Part shown: one piece after another, positions 24,438 through 31,773 of the stretch
Position numbering within the stretch: position 1 is the first letter of the stretch
Layout: the number at the start of each line of letters is the position of its first letter
Source: a bacterium
Lineage (GTDB): Bacteria > Bdellovibrionota_C > UBA2361 > SZUA-149 > JAEUWB01
Direction of reading: 5' to 3'
Assembly: GCA_016786595.1 (NCBI GenBank)
Contig: JAEUWB010000049.1
Coordinates: forward strand, 1-34,740
DNA length: 34,740 nucleotides
Program-made: the position numbers and the translations under genes
Notes under the pieces: generated by a model
What the model was told of the DNA's origin: nothing
Seen by the model: the letters and a program-made list of their open reading frames with translations, nothing else
Databases searched by the model: none

Positions 24438-24600
24438 TTAGCATCTGGGCAGCTAAAATTGATTTTATTCCAGAATTTTTTCCGAAGTGACGCACCAAGC
24501 AAACCAATCCGGACGATAATAAATAGGTAAATGCGTAACTAATGTAGCACGAGGATATGGCTAAAGCTTCATCAGCAGATCTGGCCAAGTTAGAGCAATT

Positions 24601-24639
24601 TACGATTCTATGTAGCAAATAGTGAGTTGCTAAATCGTA
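24601..24639. promoter_or_regulatory. Inverted-repeat candidate operator before the DUF4160 gene
   Basis: TACGATT (24601-24607) with AATCGTA (24633-24639), and TAGCAA (24613-24618) with TTGCTA (24627-24632), form a 13-bp inverted repeat interrupted only by CTATG on the left. It ends 6 bp before the start at 24646. It could be the binding site of the HTH protein encoded at 24849, or an RNA hairpin over the start region. Confidence 0.55.
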
Positions 24640-24645
24640 TCAATA

Positions 24646-24852
24646 ATGGTAACATATATGGGGAAGCATAGAAGAGGTGGATATATTTTTCTGACGTGGA
24701 TTGGAGACCACAGACCTAGGCACGTGCATATTTATAAGAACAATAAATTGGTGGCGAAATGGGATTTGGAGAATGGAAAAGTAATGAAAGGTAAAATTTC
24801 TAAAGAAATACGGAGTCACCTTGAAGCCTTGCTGGATGAGGGGCGTCTATGA
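24646..24852 (+). CDS. DUF4160-family small protein
   Basis: The 68-residue protein fits DUF4160: an N-terminal strand RGGYIFLTWIGDH, then RPRHVHIYKNNKLVAKWDLENGKV, with the His-x-His of 'RHVHIY' that is nearly invariant in the family, and a C-terminal helix ISKEIRSHLEALLDEGRL. DUF4160 genes are usually paired with a small DUF2442 gene in compact two-gene modules considered likely toxin-antitoxin-like, but their biochemistry is not established. The pair here overlaps by ATGA. It starts at 24646 or at the in-frame ATG at 24658; neither has a clear ribosome-binding site, and the first lies right after the inverted repeat. Confidence 0.8.
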   Translation: MVTYMGKHRRGGYIFLTWIGDHRPRHVHIYKNNKLVAKWDLENGKVMKGKISKEIRSHLEALLDEGRL

Positions 24853-25313
24853 AAATTAAAAGAATTGTTACAGATAATCGAAAGAAAATTTTCCTGTTAG
24901 ATTGCGCGAATCATCGCTATTCATTTCCATATGCGAAGCTTCACTTGAAGCCCAAAGTCAGTGACCCAATAGCCTCGGTCATAATCGACTCCGAGCTAGG
25001 CTCAGAGGCTTTTACTTATCGCCTAAAAAGTGGGCGAGAAGATTCTATACATCTAGATGCTGTTTTGGAGTATAATAAAGACCCAGAGTATTTAAGGGAG
25101 CAAATACTATACAAGCTTAGTCTATGCGCGCAGCGTCAACTCAAGAAAACCCAACTAACTAAGCGAGAGATAGTCCGCCGGCTGAAAACGTCCCCTACGC
25201 AACTTTATCGTTTACTTGACCAAACTTTTTACGGAAAAACGATTGACCAAATGCTACGGTTGCTACACGTGCTTGGCACGAGCGTTGATATCGTTACTAA
25301 AAAAGCTGCATAA
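24849..25313 (+). CDS. DUF2442-like protein fused to a helix-turn-helix domain
   Basis: A 154-residue protein of two parts. Residues ~1-90 begin MKIKRIVTDNRKKIFLLDCANHRYSFPYAKL and continue with alternating strands as in DUF2442 partners of DUF4160. Residues ~95-154 form a helix-turn-helix of the XRE/Cro kind: QLKKTQLTKREIVRRLKTSPTQLYRLLD, where LTKREIVRRLKTSPTQLYRLL covers the two HTH helices, followed by YGKTIDQMLRLLHVLGTSVDIV. The fusion suggests that it binds its own promoter as an antitoxin-type repressor; the inverted repeat at 24601-24639 is the natural candidate site. It overlaps the DUF4160 gene by 4 bp and ends 13 bp before the right 59-bp repeat, whose hairpin followed by TTTT can end the transcript. 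Confidence 0.75.
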   Translation: MKIKRIVTDNRKKIFLLDCANHRYSFPYAKLHLKPKVSDPIASVIIDSELGSEAFTYRLKSGREDSIHLDAVLEYNKDPEYLREQILYKLSLCAQRQLKKTQLTKREIVRRLKTSPTQLYRLLDQTFYGKTIDQMLRLLHVLGTSVDIVTKKAA

Positions 25314-25325
25314 AATACGTAAAAG

Positions 25326-25384
25326 ACGCTGGGGTTTAGCGTTAGCAAAACCCCAGCGTTTTCTCGGTTACATCGACAAGTCTT
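25326..25384. repeat. 59-bp direct repeat, right copy, with bidirectional terminator
   Basis: This copy holds the 12-bp hairpin (25326-25337 with 25348-25359) between the convergent ends of the HTH gene (25313) and the minus-strand gene (25368). It is followed by TTTTCTC rightward and CTTTTACGTATTTT leftward, so it can terminate both. The rest is the true 3' end of the minus-strand gene. It lies 947 bp from the left copy. Confidence 0.9.
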
Positions 25385-25862
25385 CCGGGATGTCCGGCGG
25401 TAGTTTAGCACCTTCACTTGCTGCTCGAAGAAAGACTATCATCAATGCGAGCTTCGCTTTGATGAAAGCACGGTGCGCTTTGCCTTCTTCCGTGTCTGCT
25501 GGATTGTCGTCGCTGAATTTCGTGATCACCTCAGATGATTTTCTGAAAGATTCTAGGTAAAATGCAGCGTCTTCTGGGCTTTGGTTCTCAAGGCATTGAG
25601 TCAAAAAAGCAATGTATGCTTTCCGATCAGTGCTAAGTATCAGGCCCTCATTGGCAGATACTTTCAACTGCGCATCAAATGCCGTCTTGGCGTTGCTATA
25701 CTCTGTCTTGTAATCACTGAGTTGGTTTTCCAGTTGTCTATTTTGTATGCTCATGGATATTGCGAAAAAGCATGCAATAACTCCGATGCACCACAACATG
25801 TTCACAGTGACTAAAGAGGTCGATCTCGACGAAGTTTTTGGGTTTTGAGGTTTGCTCCCCAT
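25368..25862 (-). CDS. Membrane-anchored coiled-coil protein, unknown
   Basis: A 164-residue protein with a short polar N-terminus, one membrane segment (NMLWCIGVIACFFAISMSI, residues ~24-42) and a following coiled coil (QNRQLENQLSDYKTEYSNAKTAFDAQLKV). A helical domain, FLTQCLENQSPEDAAFYLESF, comes next, and the end is KLPPDIPEDLSM. It is probably a type II inner-membrane protein with a periplasmic domain. The start at 25862 (MGSKPQNP) has GGAAAA before it; the 63 residues upstream in the same frame look non-coding. Its last 5 codons lie in the right 59-bp repeat; a copy of them sits 947 bp further downstream. No family is recognised. Confidence 0.65.
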   Translation of the reverse strand: MGSKPQNPKTSSRSTSLVTVNMLWCIGVIACFFAISMSIQNRQLENQLSDYKTEYSNAKTAFDAQLKVSANEGLILSTDRKAYIAFLTQCLENQSPEDAAFYLESFRKSSEVITKFSDDNPADTEEGKAHRAFIKAKLALMIVFLRAASEGAKLPPDIPEDLSM

Positions 25863-26098
25863 TATTTTTTCCAACGAAGACCGTCTAGGTAAGAAATGTG
25901 ACTGCCTTCGCAACATTGATAAAATCTTGCAAAGACAGCTAAAACCTTGACTAACGCTACTACCCAGTAGTCGGCCTAGGTAGCACATTTGAGCAGTAAA
26001 AACAATCAAGCCAAGGCGACTTGAAGCTGTAGTTTTCTTGCCAGCGGGCAAGTATTTATTTTGTCCTGTAAAATCAGTTTACTAAGCACTCGGTCGAA
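25863..26098. other. Gene-free stretch upstream of two divergent genes
   Basis: With the promoter and leader to the right, about 470 bp lie between the divergent starts at 25862 and 26332. The left 235 bp have no feature that I can support beyond AT-rich stretches that may carry the promoter of the minus-strand gene. Confidence 0.3.
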
Positions 26099-26127
26099 TT
26101 GATTTTAGCCCAAGATTCTGCTATAAG
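26099..26127 (+). promoter_or_regulatory. Sigma70-type promoter of the third GNAT gene
   Basis: TTGATT (26099-26104), 17-bp spacer, TATAAG (26122-26127). The start would be near 26134, leaving a leader of about 200 nt before the ATG at 26332. Confidence 0.55.
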
Positions 26128-26266
26128 CACTTGAGTTCTTTCAAATAAATTAATTCAGTAGATTTCGTGAGCACTCCTTTTTCGAATCTCTTTAGCCAAG
26201 GTTCGCAAAGGTAGTGTGCTCTCTATTTGGTTTGATAAATTTTTTTCTTTTCTTTGCGTGTTGCGA

Positions 26267-26317
26267 GGGGAGTCTTGAGGTGTGAATAGGCGCTTCAAGA
26301 CTTCTCTTTAGTGAGAG
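26267..26317 (+). promoter_or_regulatory. Structured 5' leader with two competing hairpins
   Basis: Hairpin 1 pairs 26267-26280 with 26293-26306 (14 bp, three G.U pairs). Hairpin 2 pairs CTCTT (26304-26308) with GAGAG (26313-26317) and shares three bases with the 3' arm of hairpin 1. AAGGAAG (26320-26326) and the ATG follow. The order GGGGA-arm, loop, TTCTC-arm, GAGA-arm, SD is the same as at 1069-1131, though the loop sequences differ. Confidence 0.45.
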
Positions 26318-26331
26318 TAAAGGAAGATAGA

Positions 26332-26895
26332 ATGGAAGGTAAATATAACCTAGTAATGCATGCCGGGGCTTCAGTCCCAGCAGACGTCCAAGTGAAAGTT
26401 TTAGAGCTTTATGCTTCATGCTTTCGCCCCGCACCCTTTGGCTGGACTATGCTTCAGGGGGATATTGCAGATCCAAAAGTCGCAACATTTGCCGAGCTAC
26501 TTTTAAGGTATTTGCAAGCGGATTCAACGCTAATCGCTATTTTCGATCCACACAAAGATCTCGCGGCATTCTCGATTCTCTTGAAATTCGATGAGATATT
26601 TGATCCTGTAAGTGTGGGGCTGGCCGAATTTGGTGCTAGGCATGGAGATAACTATTTTGCACTTGCATGTGTTGCTGAGGCATGTCGACAGCAAGGCTTG
26701 TATGAGCTGATGATTGAGAAGCGATCAGAACTATGTGACCGTAGACGAACAATGTGGGTTAGGACTCATGTCGAGCACCATGTTGTTCAACGGACATATC
26801 AGACTCTTGGCTTTGAGATCGCAGGCTCTTTTGCTGCGAATATCGGTGGAGTTCAAACCCCGTACGTTGCACTGAGTAAGTCAACAGTCAATTAG
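26332..26895 (+). CDS. GNAT-like N-acetyltransferase
   Basis: A 187-residue cytosolic protein. DVQVKVLELYASCFRPAPFGW resembles the first helices of GNAT proteins. DSTLIAIFDPHKDLAAFSILLKFDEI corresponds to strands 3-4, DNYFALACVAEACRQQGLYELMIEKRSELCDRRR to the strand-loop-helix of the acetyl-CoA site (the loop 'VAEACRQQGLYELM' in place of Q/RxxGxG/A), and HHVVQRTYQTLGFEIAGSFA to the closing 'N.....Y.k.GFe..g'. It probably acetylates a small amine; substrate unknown. The ATG at 26332 has AAGGAAG at the right distance, while the in-frame GTG at 26311 lies in hairpin 2. It faces the bshA stop across a 49-bp gap. Confidence 0.65.
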   Translation: MEGKYNLVMHAGASVPADVQVKVLELYASCFRPAPFGWTMLQGDIADPKVATFAELLLRYLQADSTLIAIFDPHKDLAAFSILLKFDEIFDPVSVGLAEFGARHGDNYFALACVAEACRQQGLYELMIEKRSELCDRRRTMWVRTHVEHHVVQRTYQTLGFEIAGSFAANIGGVQTPYVALSKSTVN

Positions 26896-26944
26896 CTAAG
26901 ATTGCTCTGGAGGGTTTTTGTTTGGAGAGCGCACTAACCCTATT

Positions 26945-28096
26945 TTATCGTGACAAAATCTCCCGGTAATACTCTTCGTAACGCGTGGCCATTTGTTCGA
27001 GTGTAAAATTCTGCTCAACGTGTAGGCGTGCATTTTTTCCTAGCTCGCTGCGCTTAGTATCGCTCTTTAAGAGTTCAAGTACATGAGCTGCCATAACCTC
27101 GATGTTTCCGACTTTGGATAAATATCCAGTCTTACCGTGAGTTACCACTTCAGGAATACCGCCAACTTCAGACGCTACCACAGGAACGCCGCAACTCATT
27201 GCTTCAAGTGCCGCCAGACCAAAACTTTCCGTTTCACTGGGAAGCAGAAAAACATCGGAGAGCTGTAAGATCGGAACAATCGACTCTTGCTTGCCGAGAA
27301 AACAAACGCGCTGATGTAGCCCAAGATCCCAAACTAGTTGCTCAGCACTTGACCGCTCCGGCCCATCGCCAACAAGCACAAGATGTGAAGAAATTTCTTT
27401 AGCGACAATCGCAAAAACTTTAATCACATCGCCAATACGTTTCACGGGTCGAAAATTTGAAGTGTGGGTGATCACTTTTTCTTTAGACTCACTACAACCA
27501 AAAAAACGCTTAAGGTCTTTCGGGTTTTTTTGCTGCGCTGGGGCATAGAGCTTTTCGTCAACAAAGTTAGGAATGACCGTGATGTTGGTAGAGCTTGGAA
27601 TGTTTAACTTGTCGTAAGTGGCTAATTTTAAATATTGAGACGGTGTGGTGACGCCGTCGCTTTGCTGAATGGAAAATCGTGTTACGGGTAGGTAACTTCT
27701 GTCGTTACCAACTAGGGTAATGTCTGTTCCGTGCAGAGTGGTAATTACTTTAGGAGCTTTAGGGCCTAAAATTGACTTAGCAAGAAAAGCGCTAGTTGCG
27801 TGTGGAACTGCATAGTGCACATGGAAAATATCTAGTTCTTCGTATGTAGCAACTTCAGTCATCTTTGAAGTTAGTGCTAAATCGTAGGGAGGGGCCGAAA
27901 AAAGTGGATAATCTTGGACGACAACTTCGTGAAAATAAATATTTTCCATTAAACGGTCGAGACGGCGCGGAACATCAGAACAAATAAAGTGGATCTTATG
28001 ACCACGCGCAGCCATGGCCATGCCGATTTCTGAGGCAATCACCCCACTGCCACCGTAGGTAGGGTAACAAGTAATACCGATATTTAAATTTTTCAT
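26945..28096 (-). CDS. bshA: Bacillithiol synthesis glycosyltransferase BshA
   Basis: BshA joins GlcNAc from UDP-GlcNAc to L-malate, the first step of bacillithiol synthesis. The 383-residue GT4 enzyme starts [20 protein letters not shown], the family's typical opening, with [15 protein letters not shown] next. [35 protein letters not shown] and the donor-site pair of glutamates in [20 protein letters not shown] are all recognisable. It is the last gene of the methyltransferase-bshC-bshB-bshA run and starts in the bshB stop by ATGA overlap. Confidence 0.96.
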   Translation of the reverse strand: MKNLNIGITCYPTYGGSGVIASEIGMAMAARGHKIHFICSDVPRRLDRLMENIYFHEVVVQDYPLFSAPPYDLALTSKMTEVATYEELDIFHVHYAVPHATSAFLAKSILGPKAPKVITTLHGTDITLVGNDRSYLPVTRFSIQQSDGVTTPSQYLKLATYDKLNIPSSTNITVIPNFVDEKLYAPAQQKNPKDLKRFFGCSESKEKVITHTSNFRPVKRIGDVIKVFAIVAKEISSHLVLVGDGPERSSAEQLVWDLGLHQRVCFLGKQESIVPILQLSDVFLLPSETESFGLAALEAMSCGVPVVASEVGGIPEVVTHGKTGYLSKVGNIEVMAAHVLELLKSDTKRSELGKNARLHVEQNFTLEQMATRYEEYYREILSR

Positions 28097-28851
28097 AGTT
28101 GTACCCAGCGCGGGAAAAATAATCCCTTAGAAGTCGAGCTCGTTGTAAATAACTTTACTGGATCTTCAATTGCTAAAGAATGAAGTGTTAAAAAAGCCTC
28201 GCCCTTAGAAACTCCAATTTGTGCTCCGCTTAATGTGTCACGAGCTTCCATTGCAACAAATGACTGATCTGAGGCAATCAAGGTCTTGTTTGAAGCTTTA
28301 AACTGACTTGCATAAGCTTTAATCGCCGCAAGTTTTTTTTCGTAAACTGCGCTCACGTCTACAACGTAACTTGCCTCAAAAGGCACGCGCATTTGAAAGT
28401 AGCTTACGTTTTTTGGTGAGTGCGCTTCTGTGTCCCCAATTTTTTTCAACCCTGCAAAAAATACTGCGCGCGTAATGAGTTTGCTTGCAGCGACATGGTC
28501 AGGGTGCCTTTCCAGCCAATAGGGAGCTAAAATCAACTGTGGCTTATATTTGCGGATTGCTGCAATGAGGCGCATTAATTGTGAGCCAGTTTCAAGTGGC
28601 GCATTGCCATCAATACCACCATCTGGGAGTTTTAGATTCTCGCGCGCGCTTAGACCTAAGATCTCTGAGGCGCGCTTAGACTCAGCATAGCGAGTCGGCA
28701 CATCGCCACCAGTGCCAAGCTCACCTTCGGTGAGATCAAGGATACCAACTTTGTGGCCAAGTCCTGTTAGTTTAGCCACTGTTCCGCCGCAGCAGATTTC
28801 AATGTCGTCAGGATGTGCCCCAATAGCTAAAACGTCAAGTTCAGTAGTCAT
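28093..28851 (-). CDS. bshB1: Bacillithiol synthesis deacetylase BshB
   Basis: A 252-residue PIG-L/LmbE-family deacetylase. IGAHPDDIEICCGGTVAKL carries the zinc-binding AHPDD at residues 12-16, then VGILDLTEGELGTGG, RKYKPQLILAPYWLERHPDHVAASKLI with the third zinc ligand in HPDHVAAS, and the C-terminal YYVSK-like GVSKGEAFL. It removes the acetyl group from GlcNAc-malate to give GlcN-malate. The size and the GEAF-type ending fit BshB1 rather than the broader BshB2. It overlaps bshC and bshA by ATGA on either side, so all three are translationally coupled. Confidence 0.95.
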   Translation of the reverse strand: MTTELDVLAIGAHPDDIEICCGGTVAKLTGLGHKVGILDLTEGELGTGGDVPTRYAESKRASEILGLSARENLKLPDGGIDGNAPLETGSQLMRLIAAIRKYKPQLILAPYWLERHPDHVAASKLITRAVFFAGLKKIGDTEAHSPKNVSYFQMRVPFEASYVVDVSAVYEKKLAAIKAYASQFKASNKTLIASDQSFVAMEARDTLSGAQIGVSKGEAFLTLHSLAIEDPVKLFTTSSTSKGLFFPRWVQL

Positions 28852-30023
28852 AAGTTTTTAATCTTTAATTCCGTTTCAAATGGATTGCTCAGGGAAAGTA
28901 TCCTTTCTAGGAAAGATTTTCCATACTTTGCTAGAAAATAAATGGCAGCAAGTTCACGCTCTTGGCTTTCTGCTTCAAAGCCTTTAATTTCAGGGCAATA
29001 GAAACTGTTGCGTAAAACGGGCATGGAACGCTGCAGGGCAAGCTTTTGATAAAGTGGTGTGATTTGCGCAAGATAAATTAGCTCGCTTGGGCCTGCAATA
29101 TAACAAGCGGGCTTTAAAATTGTATCTTGAATTAAAGGTCTTAAAAGTGCAGAAGCGCTAACTTGCTCAGGGCTGTTACGAATAAATTCGGCAAGCTCAC
29201 TTTGAGATATTTTTTTCAGCTTGTTGTTTCCAAGAAAGCGGTAGTTACTTCCAGCACGCTCCACTCGATAGCGATTCCCTGCGACACCTTCTGGATGAAT
29301 AAAGAACAGCGGGGAACCGGAGCGAATGCGCACTTGTGGTTCAAGCCCCACACCACGCATTGCTTCAGCTTGCATTAGTGCCAAATGTGAGAATTCTTCA
29401 CTATAGCTAAAAGCGTCAGAATAAATTGCGGCAATTGAAGTTTTGATTTCGCGGTTTGAAAAATCGCGCGGGTCGAAAAAATCTAGGGCTTGGTCTTGAT
29501 ATAAGTCTTTTAAGGTTGAGCTAAAGGCGTCAGCAATAGAATTGCCTGCAAGGTAGTGGCGTTGAATTAACTCAAGTGCAAATTGTGCGTGAGGAAGATG
29601 GGAAATATTTGCCGCGAGCGCATCAATCAATTCTGTCACTTCGTCACCAAGGACTTGATATTTGACGGAAGGTTGACCGAGGCGCTGTGCTAATTCAAGC
29701 GTGACGACTTGGTTCTGTTGATTGAGAACTTTTACGCTGCGGATTTCATCAAAATCGTGATCTTCACTTTGAACCCAAAGTAGCGGGCGGATTGTTCTAC
29801 CTGTTTCTTGACTAAGCGCATGGGCCACAGCGATTGCCGAAGCAATTTTATATAATAAAAAAACTGGTCCCAGAAATAATCCAGTTTGTTGGCCAGTCAC
29901 GACAGTGTTGGAGTTTTGGGTGAGTGCCGAGGCCTTACGGATCTTTTTGTCATAGGGATTTGTGCCCATGATTTCTAAGGATGCTTGGTCGCAGCCTAAA
30001 TATTTACTGATGAAGTTTTGCAT
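28848..30023 (-). CDS. bshC: Short-form bacillithiol cysteine-adding enzyme BshC
   Basis: The enzyme should add cysteine to GlcN-malate. VVTGQQTGLFLGPVFLLYKIASAI (residues ~41-64) is the BshC hallmark, with LLWVQSEDHDFDEI, the ARG-rich core segment RIRSGSPLFFIHPEGV and the GPSELIYLAQITPLYQKL near the end, which matches the 'GpgEi.Y..ql' element. It is only 391 residues, about 150 shorter than Bacillus BshC (539). What is missing is the C-terminal coiled-coil/dimer part; the frame closes with ATGA overlapping bshB, so truncation by a sequence error is unlikely. It starts 10 bp after the methyltransferase gene, without a strong ribosome-binding site. Confidence 0.92.
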   Translation of the reverse strand: MQNFISKYLGCDQASLEIMGTNPYDKKIRKASALTQNSNTVVTGQQTGLFLGPVFLLYKIASAIAVAHALSQETGRTIRPLLWVQSEDHDFDEIRSVKVLNQQNQVVTLELAQRLGQPSVKYQVLGDEVTELIDALAANISHLPHAQFALELIQRHYLAGNSIADAFSSTLKDLYQDQALDFFDPRDFSNREIKTSIAAIYSDAFSYSEEFSHLALMQAEAMRGVGLEPQVRIRSGSPLFFIHPEGVAGNRYRVERAGSNYRFLGNNKLKKISQSELAEFIRNSPEQVSASALLRPLIQDTILKPACYIAGPSELIYLAQITPLYQKLALQRSMPVLRNSFYCPEIKGFEAESQERELAAIYFLAKYGKSFLERILSLSNPFETELKIKNL

Positions 30024-30033
30024 TTAAAGTCGA

Positions 30034-30753
30034 CTATTCTGTGATGATTACTAAGCGCTCACTTTGTGAAGTATATGCCGTTTTTGCGTGCGCACCAAAT
30101 TTAGACTTAATCTTGAAGCCTGCAGCATTAAGTAGAGCTTTAATTTCTTCGAAACTAAAAAGCCGCACGGACTCGGTGAATTTCTTTTGTTTCTGAGGGG
30201 ATGAGATTGTGATTACTTTTTCAACTCGTTTCTGATCTTTTGACAGCGAGCGTTCTTCGACAATCGCTTTCTGATTGATTGATTTTTCAGACCGTGGATT
30301 GAGGGTGTTCATCACGTGTTCACGATTTGGCAGGTCGAGAAATAGTTTTCCTGAAGGTTTAAGGATTCTCTTCCACTCTTGCAGCACCTGGAAATGTTCA
30401 GCATCAGTTTTGAAATACCCAAATGATGTAAAAAATGAAGTTGCTAAGTCAAACTCTGCGTTTGGAAAAGGAAGACTGCGCATATCTGACAGCGCGAGGT
30501 TAAGTCTCGGTGCAGTGGTTTTTGCAAGCTTTAATGCCGTAAGTGAAGTGTCGATCCCATAAAGCTTGTCAGAGAATTTCTGCATACTTTTAAGATGTCG
30601 CCCCGCCCCACATCCAATATCAATCACTCGGTGCGGCGGCTTTAGGTCGACCTGAGAGGCTAAAAAATCAACTTGAGCTGACGCTTCAACCTCATTTCTG
30701 TGCCCGTAGAGCTCAAAATAATCCTCTCCAAACCATGCTAAGTACCAATCCAT
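30034..30753 (-). CDS. Class I SAM-dependent methyltransferase, bsh-linked
   Basis: A 239-residue soluble methyltransferase. Motif I is HRVIDIGCGAGRHL (residues 41-54), the acidic end of strand 2 is LYGIDTSLTAL, motif III ALSDMRSLPFPNAEFDLATSFF, and EWKRILKPSGKLFLDLPN is the usual post-motif III region. SFEEIKALLNAAGFKI closes the fold. It is the promoter-proximal gene of the bsh run, 10 bp before bshC. Green sulfur bacteria make N-methyl-bacillithiol with a SAM methyltransferase (NmbA). Genomic linkage makes the same reaction a good hypothesis here; orthology to NmbA is not shown by the sequence alone. An unrelated small-molecule methyltransferase is the alternative. Confidence 0.85.
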   Translation of the reverse strand: MDWYLAWFGEDYFELYGHRNEVEASAQVDFLASQVDLKPPHRVIDIGCGAGRHLKSMQKFSDKLYGIDTSLTALKLAKTTAPRLNLALSDMRSLPFPNAEFDLATSFFTSFGYFKTDAEHFQVLQEWKRILKPSGKLFLDLPNREHVMNTLNPRSEKSINQKAIVEERSLSKDQKRVEKVITISSPQKQKKFTESVRLFSFEEIKALLNAAGFKIKSKFGAHAKTAYTSQSERLVIITE

Positions 30754-30877
30754 AAAGAGTTTTTAGCTTAAAATAGTGATTATGAGAATTCTTACCTAAA
30801 AATGATGAGTTATTGTGAAAAATCTGATAGTATTTACGGCAGATTACAATTTGTATGAACCAAGATAAAGTGATCCC

Positions 30878-31768
30878 ATGAGGGCTGAAAGTCTGGCTAA
30901 AAAAATACCAGGGCAAGAGGCGATTAACGATAAATACTTTATCGTTCCGGTGACTCGTTTTGAAAAACCTGGAAGTCAGTCATCGAGCCAAAGTGTCAAG
31001 CTCCCAATCCTTGAACTCCCACTAATGCAATGTGTGCCGGTTTTTACAACTGAGGAGCTTTTCTTTGAATGGACTGATGGAACACATCAGTGCTTAAGTC
31101 TAAGTGGCGCGGATTTGATACTTTCGCTTGCAGAAAATATTGGCATTGTCATTGACCTCAAAAATGTCGATTGTCAGTATGTCACACCGCATGAAGTCGC
31201 AGAGTTGCGATCGAACTTACTTGGCGTGACCAAAGAACCTGCTCCAAGCCAAGCTTTTAAAACTCAAGCTGTTTCAGAAGATCCTATGAGCACTCAAAGT
31301 CAATCTCAATCTTGGATTGAAGAATGGCCCAAGGCGCCGGCGCGTGAAACAAATGCCGAAACATATCAAGATTTGTTAAGTGATCTTGTGAGTCTACTTG
31401 CTGAGTATCCAGAAGTTTTGGAAGCTTTCTTTCTAAGTTCTAAGGACAATAGTGGAGTTGAGTCAGAAGGAATACTTGGACTGCTTAACGAATCACTGAG
31501 CACGGACCGTCGCTTCCTATTAATGGCACGCATTGCTGAAGTTTCTCGTAAGCACTTCGGAACTGTTGGTGCTCTTGGTGTTTATGACGACCTCGGAAAC
31601 AAGAATTCTTCATCTTGGGAGCTCTTTAAAACACTTGCACCGTTTTTTGTGCGCAATGAAACAAAAAAAGATACTTTGATTCTTTCTAAAAATTCTACCG
31701 ATGATATGAAGCGTAAAGTTCGAGAGCGCCAGTCTACGGGAATTATTCGCTTCCCTCGGGAAAAATAA
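30878..31768 (+). CDS. SseB-like protein
   Basis: A 296-residue cytosolic protein with two parts. Residues ~45-115 (KLPILELPLMQCVPVFTTEELFFEWTDGTHQCLSLSGADLILSL then IGIVIDLKNVDCQYVTPHEVAELR) fit the SseB N-terminal domain: 'vPvFts.e....w', the 'l.G.dll..l' helix, and a 'vvin' strand. Residues ~165-260 (LAEYPEVLEAFFLSSKD.., RFLLMARIAEVSRKHFGTVGALGVYDD, FKTLAPFFVRN) resemble the SseB C-terminal domain. SseB is linked to serine sensitivity in E. coli; the biochemical role is not established. A Ser/Gln-rich linker (STQSQSQSW) separates the two. It is divergent from the methyltransferase and convergent with nagZ, 5 bp away. Confidence 0.65.
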   Translation: MRAESLAKKIPGQEAINDKYFIVPVTRFEKPGSQSSSQSVKLPILELPLMQCVPVFTTEELFFEWTDGTHQCLSLSGADLILSLAENIGIVIDLKNVDCQYVTPHEVAELRSNLLGVTKEPAPSQAFKTQAVSEDPMSTQSQSQSWIEEWPKAPARETNAETYQDLLSDLVSLLAEYPEVLEAFFLSSKDNSGVESEGILGLLNESLSTDRRFLLMARIAEVSRKHFGTVGALGVYDDLGNKNSSSWELFKTLAPFFVRNETKKDTLILSKNSTDDMKRKVRERQSTGIIRFPREK

Positions 31769-31773
31769 GTAGA

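Noticed and set aside
24421-24618. 65-residue minus-strand frame ending in KDLSM
   Set aside because: Its last codons are only the duplicated gene end in the left 59-bp repeat; the rest is unrelated and has no ribosome-binding site.
26192-26434. 80-residue minus-strand frame opposite the third GNAT gene
   Set aside because: Overlaps the GNAT start and leader; Leu/Lys/Arg-rich with no ribosome-binding site.
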